Below, in pieces: positions 43,679-52,926 of a stretch of DNA of 64,000 nucleotides. Below the pieces are notes generated by a model that was not told the origin of the DNA, searched no databases, and saw only the letters and a program-made list of their open reading frames with translations. How positions within the stretch are numbered: position 1 is the first letter of the stretch; every line of letters starts with the position of its first letter. The stretch spans positions 1,860,001-1,924,000 of the forward strand of contig NC_007948.1 in NCBI RefSeq assembly GCF_000013865.1. The letters are read 5' to 3'. Source of the DNA: Polaromonas sp. JS666. GTDB lineage: Bacteria; Pseudomonadota; Gammaproteobacteria; Burkholderiales; Burkholderiaceae_C. A program made the position numbers and the translations under genes.

Positions 43679-44776
43679 ATGTCTGGCAGTACCTTTGGCA
43701 ATCTCTTCGCAGTCACCAACTTTGGTGAATCCCACGGCCCGGCCATTGGCTGCGTGATTGACGGCTGCCCGCCGGGGCTGGCGCTGACCGAAGCGGATAT
43801 CCAGACCGATCTGGACCGCCGCCGTCCGGGCACCAGCCGCCATGTGACGCAGCGCAACGAACCCGACGCGGTGGAAATCCTGTCGGGCGTGTACGAGGGC
43901 AAGACCACCGGCACGCCGATCTGCCTGCTGATCAGGAACACCGACCAGCGCAGCAAGGACTACGGCAACATCCTGGAAACCTTCCGGCCCGGCCATGCCG
44001 ACTACAGCTACCTGCACAAATACGGGCGGCGTGACCCCCGCGGCGGCGGCCGCGCCTCGGCCCGCCTGACGGCGCCCATGGTGGCCGCCGGCGCGGTGGC
44101 CAAAAAATGGCTGGCTGAGAAATATGGCACCAGCTTTCGCGGCTGCATGGCGCAGATTGGCGACATCGCGATTCCCTTTGAGTCCTGGGAGCATGTGCCG
44201 CGCAATCCCTTCTTTGCGCCGGTGGCCGACGTTTCCCACCTTGAAGACTACATGGATGCACTGCGCAAGGCCGGTGACTCCTGCGGCGCGCGCATCCGGG
44301 TCACCGCTTCCGGTGTGCCCGTCGGGCTGGGCGAGCCGCTGTTTGACAAGCTCGATGCCGACATCGCATTTGCCATGATGGGGATCAATGCCGTCAAGGG
44401 CGTGGAGATCGGCGCCGGCTTTGCCAGCGTGACCCAGCGCGGAACAACCCATGGCGACTCACTGTCGCCCGAAGGTTTCCTTTCGAACAATGCCGGTGGT
44501 GTGCTCGGCGGCATCAGCACTGGGCAGGACCTGGAAGTCTCGATCGCCATCAAGCCCACGAGCTCCATCATCACACCGCGCCAGTCGATAGACACGGCGG
44601 GCAACCCCGCCGAGGTGGTGACCAAGGGCCGGCACGACCCCTGCGTGGGCATTCGCGCCACGCCGATTGCCGAGGCCATGCTGGCGCTCGTCGTGATGGA
44701 GCATGCGCTGCGCCAGCGTGCGCAAAATGCCGATGTGACGGTCAGCACGCCGGACATCATGCGCGCACGCGGCTGA
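43679..44776 (+). CDS. aroC: Chorismate synthase
   Basis: 365 residues. Last step of the shikimate pathway: EPSP to chorismate with reduced FMN. Family signatures are clear: [20 protein letters not shown] at the start, [38 protein letters not shown], and [18 protein letters not shown] near the end. Normal length. A single gene, divergent from the cupin gene and convergent with the EamA transporter gene. Confidence 0.98.
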   Translation: MSGSTFGNLFAVTNFGESHGPAIGCVIDGCPPGLALTEADIQTDLDRRRPGTSRHVTQRNEPDAVEILSGVYEGKTTGTPICLLIRNTDQRSKDYGNILETFRPGHADYSYLHKYGRRDPRGGGRASARLTAPMVAAGAVAKKWLAEKYGTSFRGCMAQIGDIAIPFESWEHVPRNPFFAPVADVSHLEDYMDALRKAGDSCGARIRVTASGVPVGLGEPLFDKLDADIAFAMMGINAVKGVEIGAGFASVTQRGTTHGDSLSPEGFLSNNAGGVLGGISTGQDLEVSIAIKPTSSIITPRQSIDTAGNPAEVVTKGRHDPCVGIRATPIAEAMLALVVMEHALRQRAQNADVTVSTPDIMRARG

Positions 44777-44805
44777 GTCCCCGCTCAACGCGGTTGCCTT
44801 CTGGC

Positions 44806-45690
44806 TCAGGGTTCGGACGAGGAGCTTCGAAAGGGGTTGAAGCCGGTGATCAGCGCCGTGGCGGCCAGCACCAGCACACAGCCGGGCAGCATGCTGGCCG
44901 TGACCGCCTCCCCCAGGAAAAGCGCGCCCCAGGTGACCCCGAACAGCGGAATCATGAAAGCGGCTGACGTGGCCGCGCTGGCCGAAATTTCGCGCATCAG
45001 CCGCATGCTGATCCAATACAAGAAGCCCGAGGTGACGATGCCCAGCATGGCCACCGCCAGCAGCGCGCCGGGGGTAGGGTGCGCTGAAGGCGCGGCCATG
45101 CCTGCCGGGAGCAGCAAAATCAGCGTGGCCGCGACAAACACGGCGGCGGACGCCGGCAACGGTGCGTAGGCCATGGTGGCGCGTTTCATCAGGACGGTGC
45201 CCACGCCGTAGCTGGCTGCGGCCGCTGTGCACGCCAGCGCGGCCAGCACGACTTGCGGTGTGACGGCCACCGGTCCCAACTGGACCAGCAGCGCCACGCC
45301 GGCAAAGCCCACGGCACAACCCAGCAGGCGCCGTGAGGTGAGCCTTTCCTCGCTGGCAGCGGCGGCGCCCAGCACGCCGAACAGCGGGGCCGTGGCATTA
45401 AGCACTGCCGAATAGCCTGCGGGAATGACCAGGGCGGCCCAGTTGAACAGCACGAAGGGAATGACCACGGTGAGCAGGCTCAGCAGCGCCAGGCGCGGCC
45501 AGGCGGCGCGGGGAGGCCAGCGGTCACGCAGTGTGTGCATGAGCACGGCCAGCACCATGGCGGCCAGGGTGCAACGCAGGCTGGCGACCACCCAGGGACC
45601 GAGCGCCGGACTGGCAATGCGCAACAGGGGAAATGATGCGCCCCAGAAGGCGGACAGGGCGATGAGCTGGATGAAATGTCGGGTCTGCAT
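44806..45690 (-). CDS. EamA/DMT-family transporter
   Basis: 294 residues from ATG 45690 (a GTG at 45738 would add 16 polar residues; neither has a clear ribosome site). Ten hydrophobic segments in two EamA repeats, the first opening IALSAFWGASFPLLRIASPA. These are metabolite exporters or permeases of the inner membrane. Substrate unknown. Convergent with aroC. Confidence 0.82.
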   Translation of the reverse strand: MQTRHFIQLIALSAFWGASFPLLRIASPALGPWVVASLRCTLAAMVLAVLMHTLRDRWPPRAAWPRLALLSLLTVVIPFVLFNWAALVIPAGYSAVLNATAPLFGVLGAAAASEERLTSRRLLGCAVGFAGVALLVQLGPVAVTPQVVLAALACTAAAASYGVGTVLMKRATMAYAPLPASAAVFVAATLILLLPAGMAAPSAHPTPGALLAVAMLGIVTSGFLYWISMRLMREISASAATSAAFMIPLFGVTWGALFLGEAVTASMLPGCVLVLAATALITGFNPFRSSSSEP

Positions 45691-45988
45691 GTCGGGTGCC
45701 GAGATTGTGCGTGATTCGGCTGAATGCTGCTGACTCACCCTTGGAGCGGGTCAGGGCCTTTGGCCGGCAGAGCTGTCGCGGGCCCGAGTGTTTCTGGCCG
45801 CGACCGCTTGCGCCAGTGATACCACCGGTATGGTGCTGTCGAACACGGCTTGCGTTGAGGCCTGATCGCCGGAGACTCATTCATGAATCAGGCTGCAGCC
45901 TGGTAAATTCTGGCTAGATTGCTATAAAAGTAATAGCGGTCGATCGATGCAATGCCACCCTGTTCTATCAAACGTCGCCACCGTCTGT

Positions 45989-46771
45989 TCAGGAGGCCGT
46001 CAGCAGGGTGGCGACGCCCCATCCGATCAATAGAAGGCCCGCGCCCCGGCCTATCCAGTGGCCGGCGGGTACGAGTTTTTCCACCAGCACAAAGAGGGCA
46101 ATTCCCGCGATCCAGACCAGATTCATCACGCCGCCGACAAAGAGCAGGAGCATCAGCATCCAGCAGCAGCCAACGCAGAACATGCCATGGTGCAGGCCCA
46201 TCAAAAACGCGCCCGTTGGTCCATTGCGCCAGTGCATCAATACGAAGTCCAGGGGAGAGCGGCAGCGCCGAAGGCAGGCTTGCTTGAGCGGCGTCCACTG
46301 ATAGATGCCGGCCGCAATCAGGACCGTGCCGGCCAGACCGATGCTGGTCGTTTCCATCATGGGTGAGAGCAGCGCGGCCTTGTCCAGCCCGAACTGAAGC
46401 GCCACCGCCACCAGGCTGAACGCCGTCCAGATGGTGACGTATCCGCCCACAAAAAGGATGGATCCCGATGCCTGTTCGCCTTTTGCGCGGCGGCCGTGGG
46501 CGATGGTGGTGTAAAGCAGGATCATGGGCGTGGCGCTCGGCAGCATCATCGCGGCCATCATCACGACCCACATCGCCAGCATGATCATTGCGTGCGTTGG
46601 CGTCCACGGGCCTGAACTCATCGGCATCAGCATGCCACCCATTTCCTGCAGGGTCCCGGCGCCCGTCAGCAGGTAGGCCCAAGCCAAGGCCACCACCAGC
46701 AACAAACCGGAAATAACCAGCAGCCGGTCGTGCTTCAATGCCTTTTCAACGCTCGCACTGGCCATGCCCAT
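45989..46771 (-). CDS. DUF2182 membrane protein
   Basis: 260 residues with about seven hydrophobic segments. The conserved DUF2182 features are MWVVMMAAMMLPSATPMILL, GGYVTIWTAFSLVA, and GMFCVGCCWMLMLLLFVGGV with three Cys and many Met, a pattern that could bind copper or another soft metal. It follows the DUF1326 gene by 36 bases in the same direction. These two families occur together in many genomes without known function. Metal handling is an inference from residues only. Confidence 0.88.
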   Translation of the reverse strand: MGMASASVEKALKHDRLLVISGLLLVVALAWAYLLTGAGTLQEMGGMLMPMSSGPWTPTHAMIMLAMWVVMMAAMMLPSATPMILLYTTIAHGRRAKGEQASGSILFVGGYVTIWTAFSLVAVALQFGLDKAALLSPMMETTSIGLAGTVLIAAGIYQWTPLKQACLRRCRSPLDFVLMHWRNGPTGAFLMGLHHGMFCVGCCWMLMLLLFVGGVMNLVWIAGIALFVLVEKLVPAGHWIGRGAGLLLIGWGVATLLTAS

Positions 46772-46807
46772 TTGTCGTGGCTACGCGCCGGGAAGGCCGC
46801 CGCCCGG

Positions 46808-47440
46808 TCAGGCGACAACGCCCTGCGGAGTCTGGACAACATGGGCAAGCGTACTGTGCGACCCTGTGGTGTCGAACGGAATCGCGCCGGTGCTGTGGAT
46901 GTTGGCCGATGCGATCTCACCCTCGATGTGCTCGAACCCCTCCGGCATCACGACCTGAATGCGATGCGGTGCCCCGGTCACCGGGTTCTTGATTGGTTCG
47001 ACGTCGGTTTCAAGCACGCCGGGAATGCTCAGGCGTGCGGTCCGGGCCTTCTTGTCAAACTCGAAACTCACGGGCGCGAAGATCGGATCGTGCATCTTGG
47101 TGACGATCAGGCTGAAGATATTGAACAGCGTTCCTTCCGCCGAGTTCTTGCCCGACATGATCGAAAACAAAGCCTCGCGTTGCGCCGGTGTCGCGCGCTC
47201 TTCGATGATCGGTTGGGCCTGTCCGTTTCCTTCGTGCAATGCGCCAGGAAAGCGCACCGTCACAAAAAAACTCAGTCCGTCAAGGCGCGTGTCTTCAAAG
47301 TTTCCCTTGGTGATCCGCATCCCGAGCAGGCCTTCGCAGTAGCCCTTGGTGGGCGGCGCGTTGAAATCGCAGGGGCAGCCAAATGCGCAGTTGCAGTTCT
47401 TGATCCATTCACCTTCGAGACGCCAGTTTGCCTGTGCCAT
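46808..47440 (-). CDS. DUF1326 protein
   Basis: 210 residues from ATG 47440 after GGAGGATGCGATC. The N-terminal EWIKNCNCAFGCPCDFNAPP has Cys16, Cys18, Cys22 and Cys24, with another at 35, the DUF1326 hallmark and a plausible metal or disulfide site. The rest is beta-rich (SFFVTVRFPGALHEGNG, APVSFEFDKKARTARLSIPG). No signal peptide. Pairs with DUF2182 behind it. Function unknown. The long plus-strand frame over it is a shadow. Confidence 0.88.
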   Translation of the reverse strand: MAQANWRLEGEWIKNCNCAFGCPCDFNAPPTKGYCEGLLGMRITKGNFEDTRLDGLSFFVTVRFPGALHEGNGQAQPIIEERATPAQREALFSIMSGKNSAEGTLFNIFSLIVTKMHDPIFAPVSFEFDKKARTARLSIPGVLETDVEPIKNPVTGAPHRIQVVMPEGFEHIEGEIASANIHSTGAIPFDTTGSHSTLAHVVQTPQGVVA

Positions 47441-47715
47441 GATCGCATCCTCCTGTTTGCCGTTTTCAACAAATGCAGCGAGAGTTGTTTTTTGAATCTG
47501 CAACTCCTCCTGCAAACCCGGCCGAACGCAAAACGCATGCGCGGGTACAGTGCTGTACCCAGGGCCGTCAGAAAAAAGGTGTGCTTGCCACTTGCGTTTG
47601 GTGTTTGACCATACGCCTATTTTTGGCGGTCGGCAATACCGGCAATACCGGCAATAACTTTTGCTGAATGCACGGTCGGCGTTCAGATGATGTTCAGATT
47701 ACGTACCGACGGCAT

Positions 47716-48507
47716 TCAGATCAGGTTGCGCATGGCCTGCGCCGTTTCGCGCAGTACCTGCAGCACACGGGCGACGGCCTCTTCGCTTGATTCATGGCCC
47801 ATGGGCATGGTCACGCTCAGGGCGCCGGCCACATCACCATGCCGGTCACGCAACGGCACGGCAATGCCGCGGTAATTGAGTTCCAGCTGCTGCTCTGAAA
47901 TGGCCCACCCTTGGGCACGCACGCGCGCCAGCTCGATGCGCAGGCGGTCCTTGCTGGCAATGGTGTAGGAGGTATAGGCCTTGAGTTCGTGGGTGGCGAA
48001 CCAGTTTTCCAGCCAGCCGGGGTCGCGCAGGGACAGCATCAGCAGGCCGGCGGCGGTGACCTGGGCCTGCACGCGCGAGCCGAGTACGTAGCCGGTGTTC
48101 ATCGCGCGGTTGGTGCCGTTGCGCGCGATGTACACGACCTCGTCGCCGTCCATCACGCTCACATAGGCGCTTTCCTGCGTGCCGGCGGTCACGCGCTGCA
48201 GGAAGGGCTGCACGATGCGCGGCAGCCGGGCCGATTCAAGGTAAGACTGCCCGAGCCTCAAAACGCGTGGGGTCAGCCAGAACAGCTTTCCGTCGCTGGC
48301 CACGTAACCCAGGTATTCCAGCGTCAGCAGGTAGCGGCGTGCCGCGGTACGTGTCATGCCACAGCGGGCGCCAGCCTGGCTGGCCGTCAGGCGGGGATTC
48401 GCGTCGTCAAAACATTCAATGATGGAAAGGCCTTTTTCCAGCCCGGCAATCCAGTCACGTTTGTCGAGTGCTGGCGAGGGGGGCGCTGGCGGGGCAGGCA
48501 TTGTCAT
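47716..48507 (-). CDS. IclR-family regulator of the PcaR/PobR type
   Basis: 263 residues. Winged HTH at about 20-80 (GLEKGLSIIECFDDANPRLT, then SQAGARCGMTRTAARRYLLT, LEYLGYV), followed by an IclR effector domain (LPRIVQPFLQRVTAGTQESA, AMNTGYVLGSRV, YRGIAVPLRDRHGDVAGALS). The sequence resembles PcaR, PcaU and PobR, which bind aromatic or 3-oxoadipate-pathway intermediates and activate catabolic genes. It is divergent from the shikimate/protocatechuate operon, with three palindromes in between. Effector unknown, most likely a pathway intermediate. Confidence 0.85.
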   Translation of the reverse strand: MTMPAPPAPPSPALDKRDWIAGLEKGLSIIECFDDANPRLTASQAGARCGMTRTAARRYLLTLEYLGYVASDGKLFWLTPRVLRLGQSYLESARLPRIVQPFLQRVTAGTQESAYVSVMDGDEVVYIARNGTNRAMNTGYVLGSRVQAQVTAAGLLMLSLRDPGWLENWFATHELKAYTSYTIASKDRLRIELARVRAQGWAISEQQLELNYRGIAVPLRDRHGDVAGALSVTMPMGHESSEEAVARVLQVLRETAQAMRNLI

Positions 48508-48561
48508 GGGCCAAGTATTGTGGGAGTGGTTCGGCCATCAATATGAGGTGAAACCCTCGCT

Positions 48562-48580
48562 TTGATCGATGATCGATCAA
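48562..48580. promoter_or_regulatory. 19-bp palindrome, candidate IclR-type operator 1
   Basis: TTGATCGAT-G-ATCGATCAA is perfectly symmetrical around one base. It lies in the divergent region between the IclR gene and the operon, 55 bases before the regulator's start codon, where autoregulation is common. Confidence 0.6.
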
Positions 48581-48584
48581 TAAT

Positions 48585-48599
48585 GTTCGATTATCGTTC
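48585..48599. promoter_or_regulatory. Candidate PcaR/PobR-type operator 2
   Basis: GTTCGATTATCGTTC resembles the 15-bp GTTCGATAATCGCAC type of site described for PcaR. It lies 5 bases after the 19-bp palindrome, suggesting two adjacent sites on one helix face or nearly so. Confidence 0.55.
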
Positions 48600-48668
48600 A
48601 ATTTCGAAAAATCAGCTTTAAATTAAAACTTCAAACCACTAAAGTTCAGCCGAAATCTGCAAGTTAAA

Positions 48669-48682
48669 TCGATTATCGAACA
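48669..48682. promoter_or_regulatory. Candidate PcaR/PobR-type operator 3
   Basis: TCGATTATCGAACA, the reverse complement of TGTTCGATAATCGA, is an inverted copy of operator 2. It lies 17 bases before the ATG of the shikimate-dehydrogenase-like gene. Confidence 0.55.
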
Positions 48683-48698
48683 TTTAGCCCAATCCACC

Positions 48699-49676
48699 AT
48701 GCATTCCACCATCCAGGGCAGCACCGATGTTTATTTGATCTCCGGCGATCCGGTGGAGCAGGTGCGTGCGCCCGAGGTGTTCAACCTGATCTTCAGGACG
48801 CTGGGTATCAACGCGGTGCTGGTACCTGTGCATGTGCCCCTCCAGGACATCGAGGCTTTCGTGCGCACCGCTTTCCTGGCCAAAAACATCAAGGGCATGC
48901 TGCTGACCATTCCGCACAAATCGCGGGTGATGGGCCTGCTTGCGCGTTGCAACGACGCTGGTCGCGTGGCGGGCGCGGTGAACGGCATACGCCGCAACGC
49001 AGCGGGCGAGCTGGAAGGCGCGCTGTTCGACGGCAAGGGTTTTGTCTTGTCGCTGGACTACTTCGGGGTGGCCTACGCCGGCAAGCGCGTGCTGATCCTG
49101 GGCGCCGGTGGCGCAGCTGCCGCCATTGCCGTCTCGCTGGCGATGGCGGGTAGCCGCGCACCTGCCGGGATTGCACTCTATGACCCGGCACCTGGCAAGG
49201 CGCAGGCCCTGGCAAGCCAGCTTGCTGCGGCGGCGCAGACGCCCCTGAAAAAGGTTGTGGCCGCGACCAGCAGCGACCCGTCGGCTTATGACCTGGTGGT
49301 GAACGCGTCACCGCTGGGGCTCAGGGCTGGCGATCCGCTGCCGTGCGATGTGTCGCGGCTGGCTCCGCATGCGGCCGTGGTGGACATCCTGATGAAGAAC
49401 CAGCCGACACCGCTGGTCCAGGCTGCCCGGGCACGGCATCTGGTCGCACAGCCCGGCTTTGAAATGCTGATCCAGCAAGCACCGGATTACCTGGCTTTTT
49501 TTGGCTACGCCGAGGCGGCGCAAGCCGTTCGCAACAACGCCACCTTTATTCGCGAACTTCTGTATCCGGCCGCCATGCAGGGTGAGATCAACCGCCCAGG
49601 CCAGCGCATCCCCAGCTCCGAATTTGCCAGCGTTCCAGTCCCGGGAGTCGGGGAATCACGACTCCCGGCCCATTGA
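48699..49676 (+). CDS. Shikimate/quinate dehydrogenase-like protein (AroE family)
   Basis: 325 residues. Substrate domain: YLISGDPVEQVRAPEVFN replaces the usual SxSP segment, then MLLTIPHKSRVM holds the catalytic Lys and GRVAGAVNGIRR the family turn. Rossmann domain: VLILGAGGAAAAIAVSL. C-terminal GFEMLIQQAPDYLAFF is also typical. The changed SxS segment suggests a catabolic role and altered substrate. It heads an operon for 3-dehydroshikimate breakdown, so it likely oxidises shikimate or a similar acid to 3-dehydroshikimate. The last about 35 residues (PGQRIPSSEF to the end) are an extra tail. Confidence 0.8.
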   Translation: MHSTIQGSTDVYLISGDPVEQVRAPEVFNLIFRTLGINAVLVPVHVPLQDIEAFVRTAFLAKNIKGMLLTIPHKSRVMGLLARCNDAGRVAGAVNGIRRNAAGELEGALFDGKGFVLSLDYFGVAYAGKRVLILGAGGAAAAIAVSLAMAGSRAPAGIALYDPAPGKAQALASQLAAAAQTPLKKVVAATSSDPSAYDLVVNASPLGLRAGDPLPCDVSRLAPHAAVVDILMKNQPTPLVQAARARHLVAQPGFEMLIQQAPDYLAFFGYAEAAQAVRNNATFIRELLYPAAMQGEINRPGQRIPSSEFASVPVPGVGESRLPAH

Positions 49677-49746
49677 TTCCATGTTGATTCCATATTGATC
49701 CCACATTGATTTTTTTACTGACTTTCAACCCTTAGTGGAGACAACC

Positions 49747-50916
49747 ATGCAGAAACGATTTGCTCTTAAAGTGATAGCTGCTTGCGCAATAACCATGGCG
49801 GCTACGGCCGGATTTGCACAAGACGTGATCAAGATTGCCAACATTGTCGAGCTGTCCGGTGGTGGTGCCACGGCCGGCACCAACTTCAAGAACGGCGTGG
49901 AACTGGCCGTCAAGGAAATCAATGCCGCGGGCGGTATTCTCGGCAAAAAAATCCAGACCACCACCACCGACACCCAGAGCAACCCCGGCGTGGCCAAGGG
50001 CCTGACGCAAAAGGCTATTGACGACAACGTCTTCGCCATCTTCGGTCCGGTGTTTTCCGGCTCCATCATGGTCAGCATGGCCGAGTCGCGCCGTGCCGAG
50101 GTGCCCAATTTCACGGGCGGCGAGGCGGCCAGCATCACCGAGCAGGGCAACCCCTATGTGTTCCGGACCAGCTTCACACAGGCGACGGCCATGCCCAAGG
50201 TCGCCCGCTATATCAGCGATCAGGCCAAACTCAAAAGCATCGCCATCATTTATGTGAACAACGATTTCGGCAAGGGTGGCCTTGACTCGATCAAGAAGGC
50301 GCTGGCCAATTCGTCAACCAAGGTTGCCACCGAAATTTCCACCGAGCCCGGCCAGATCGACTTTTCGGCTGCCGTGCTGCGTGCCAAGCAGAGCAATGCG
50401 GAAGGCGTGTTCGCCTACTCCAATGAAGAAGAGTCGGCGCGGCTGCTGCGCGAGTTGCGCAAGCAGGGCTGGAACAAACCCGTCATTGGCGAAACCACGC
50501 TCACCGGCCAGAAGGTCATTGAGCTGGCGGGTGAGGCTGCCAACGGCGCCGTGGCCCATGTGGGCCTGACGGTTGATGCGCCGCAGCCAGCCATTCGCGC
50601 CTTCCGTGCCAAGTTTGAGAAGGAATACAAGTATGTGTCCGACCACAACGGCATGAAAGGCTACTCCGGCATCTACGTGCTGAAGTCCGCGATCGAGAAG
50701 GTCGGCAAGCTCGACCGCAAGGCAGTGGCGGCTGCCCTGCATACCCTGAAGGTGAAAGCGGCGGATCAACCCGGCGTGCTGATGGATGTCTCGTTTGACA
50801 GCAAGGGCGACCTGGACCGCGAGAGTTTCATGATTGAAGTGAAGAACGGCAAGCAGGAAGTGGTTGCCATCTTGCCACCGCTGGGTGCTGCGCCCGCTGC
50901 CGCACCAAAGAAATAA
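49747..50916 (+). CDS. ABC importer periplasmic binding protein (LivK/UrtA-like family)
   Basis: 389 residues from ATG 49747 after GTGGAGACAACC. Signal peptide 1-24 (VIAACAITMAATAGFAQD). The peripl_BP_6 fold has IANIVELSGGGATAGTNFKN and GVELAVKEINAAGGILGKKI, then a pair of lobes. The binding protein of the five-gene Liv-type system encoded here. Given the surrounding shikimate and protocatechuate genes, its ligand is more likely a hydroaromatic or aromatic acid than a branched-chain amino acid; this is inference. Confidence 0.9.
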   Translation: MQKRFALKVIAACAITMAATAGFAQDVIKIANIVELSGGGATAGTNFKNGVELAVKEINAAGGILGKKIQTTTTDTQSNPGVAKGLTQKAIDDNVFAIFGPVFSGSIMVSMAESRRAEVPNFTGGEAASITEQGNPYVFRTSFTQATAMPKVARYISDQAKLKSIAIIYVNNDFGKGGLDSIKKALANSSTKVATEISTEPGQIDFSAAVLRAKQSNAEGVFAYSNEEESARLLRELRKQGWNKPVIGETTLTGQKVIELAGEAANGAVAHVGLTVDAPQPAIRAFRAKFEKEYKYVSDHNGMKGYSGIYVLKSAIEKVGKLDRKAVAAALHTLKVKAADQPGVLMDVSFDSKGDLDRESFMIEVKNGKQEVVAILPPLGAAPAAAPKK

Positions 50917-51031
50917 GCCACCGGCCTCCGGCATCAACGCTTGACGTGACGCGCCGGTACGGGTGGCCCCGGGCCGCCGGTACCGGCAGCATGAAACCCT
51001 CCAGCAAGTACCTTCTTATGTAAGCACTGCC

Positions 51032-51907
51032 ATGACAGACTTCCTCCAACTCTTTTTCTCGGGCCTGGCCACCGGCAGCATCTATGCGCTGGCAGCCTTG
51101 GGTTTTACCTTGCTGTGGCAAGCCTCCGGCACGATCAACTTCGCGCAGGGTGAGTTTGTCATGCTGCCCGCCTTCATGCTGCTGGGCTTCATCTCGCTGG
51201 GCGCGCCCATGCTGGTCAGCTTTGTGCTGACCGTGCTGCTGGCCGTGCTGCTGCTGGGCTGGGTCTTCAAGCGCGGCGTGGTCGATCCGCTGTTCAAGTA
51301 CGGCATGATGCCCATCGTCGTGGCCACCATCGGCCTGTCGATCGCCATGCGCAACGGCGTGCGCGCCGGCTACAGCGCCGAAGCCCATCCCTTCCCCAGC
51401 CTGTTTGCCGACAAGCTGTACAACATCGCAGGCGTCACCATCACCCTGCAGGACGTCGGCACCTTTGCCCTGGCCATGATCATCGTGCTGGCGACCCAGG
51501 CCTTCCTGGCCAGGACGGTCACGGGCCGCGCGATGCAGGCCGTGGCGCAAAACACCGAGAGCGCCAGCGTGCTCGGCATCAACGTGCCGCGCATGATCTT
51601 CTACACCTTCGCCATCAACGCCGTGCTGGCCGTGGCGGCAGCGCTGCTGGTCACGCCGACTTACCTGGCCAAGTTCGACATGGGTGAGGGCCTGGGTACC
51701 AAAGCCTTCTTTGCCGCCATCATCGGCGGCTTCAACAATTCACGCGGCGCGCTGCTGGGCGGCCTGATCGTGGGCGTGTGCGAAAACCTCGCATCCGCCT
51801 ACATCTCGCCGGCCTACAAGGACGCCGTGGCGCTGGTGATTTTCATGATCGTGATCCTGTTCAAGCCGCAAGGCCTGCTGGGCAAAAAAGAGGAGCGCAA
51901 GGTATGA
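51032..51907 (+). CDS. ABC importer permease, LivH family
   Basis: 291 residues, about eight membrane segments. Family start FSGLATGSIYALAALGFTLL, then FAQGEFVMLPAFMLLGFI and the EAA-like loop AVAQNTESASVLGINVPRM. The frame extends to 50963, but ATG 51032 fits the family. Its stop overlaps the livM-like start (ATGA). Confidence 0.93.
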   Translation: MTDFLQLFFSGLATGSIYALAALGFTLLWQASGTINFAQGEFVMLPAFMLLGFISLGAPMLVSFVLTVLLAVLLLGWVFKRGVVDPLFKYGMMPIVVATIGLSIAMRNGVRAGYSAEAHPFPSLFADKLYNIAGVTITLQDVGTFALAMIIVLATQAFLARTVTGRAMQAVAQNTESASVLGINVPRMIFYTFAINAVLAVAAALLVTPTYLAKFDMGEGLGTKAFFAAIIGGFNNSRGALLGGLIVGVCENLASAYISPAYKDAVALVIFMIVILFKPQGLLGKKEERKV

Positions 51908-52926
51908 AGCTCTTGGACCATAAATTTGCGACCGTTTTCACCGTGCTGGGCGCCTTGCTGGTGCTGGTCGCGCCGCAGTACCTGAAGAACTACGGCATCT
52001 ACCTGCTGACCTACTGGCTGATCTTCATCATTGCCACCATGGGCCTGAACCTGACCATCGGCTATGCGGGCCAGAAGTCTTTGGGGCACGCGGCATTCTT
52101 TGGCATCGGCGCCTACACCGTGGCCATCCTGATGAAGGCCGGCTTCAGCTTCTGGCTCGGTTTGCCGGCAGCGGCGCTGATCTGCTTTGCCGTCGGGCTG
52201 ATCCTGGGTTTTCCGGCGCTGCGGGTGCAGACCATTTACCTGGCCTTTGCCACCCTGGGCTTCAACACCGCCATCTGGCTGGTCATGCGCAACGAAGAGT
52301 GGCTCACCGGCGGCACCTTCGGTATCAACAACATCGCGCGGCCCGCCATATTGGGCTACTCGCTTGAAGCCAACCGGCCGTATTACTACTTTGTGCTGGT
52401 GGTGACGCTGATCCTGTCGGGCCTGCTGTGGGGCCTGCTGCGCTCACCCTGGGGCAAAGCCTTCAGGGCCCTGCGCGACAACCCGATCCGCGCCGAAAGC
52501 CTGGGGGTCGACATCCGCAATTACACGCTGCTGAGTTTCGCCATTGGCGCGGTGTATGCCGGTATCGCTGGCGCGCTGTTTGCCTCGCTGGTGCAGTTCA
52601 TTGAACCCGCACCATTCGCGGTGGGCGCCTCCATCATGATGTACCTGATGGTCGTCGTCGGCGGTGCCGGTTATTTCCTCGGCCCCATCGTCGGTGCTGC
52701 CGTGGGTGTGGTGCTGCCGGAGTGGCTGCGCGACGTACCGGGCGTGGCCAACTGGTATTTGCCCATGTTTGGCGCCGCGGTGGTGGTGCTGATGGTCTGG
52801 CTGCCCGACGGTTTGCTCAGCATTCCGGACCGCATCCGGGACCGGCGCGCCGCGCGTGATGCCTCGGCAGCCCGCAAAATTGCAGCGGGCATGGCGGCCA
52901 CCAAGCGGGTGGGAGCAGCATCATGA
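51904..52926 (+). CDS. ABC importer permease, LivM family
   Basis: 340 residues, about nine membrane segments. Signature LNLTIGYAGQKSLGHAAFFG, and loop SPWGKAFRALRDNPIRAESL followed by GVDIRNYTLLSFAIGA. Overlaps both neighbours by four bases, showing tight translational coupling of permeases and ATPase. Confidence 0.93.
   Translation: MKLLDHKFATVFTVLGALLVLVAPQYLKNYGIYLLTYWLIFIIATMGLNLTIGYAGQKSLGHAAFFGIGAYTVAILMKAGFSFWLGLPAAALICFAVGLILGFPALRVQTIYLAFATLGFNTAIWLVMRNEEWLTGGTFGINNIARPAILGYSLEANRPYYYFVLVVTLILSGLLWGLLRSPWGKAFRALRDNPIRAESLGVDIRNYTLLSFAIGAVYAGIAGALFASLVQFIEPAPFAVGASIMMYLMVVVGGAGYFLGPIVGAAVGVVLPEWLRDVPGVANWYLPMFGAAVVVLMVWLPDGLLSIPDRIRDRRAARDASAARKIAAGMAATKRVGAAS

Noticed and set aside
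43565..44452. N-terminal 296-residue extension of the cupin frame through aroC
   Set aside because: It is antisense to aroC and not protein-like; the cupin has a normal start at 43564.
46730..47608. Plus-strand frame of 292 codons over DUF1326
   Set aside because: Antisense to a conserved Cys-rich family protein; no domain.
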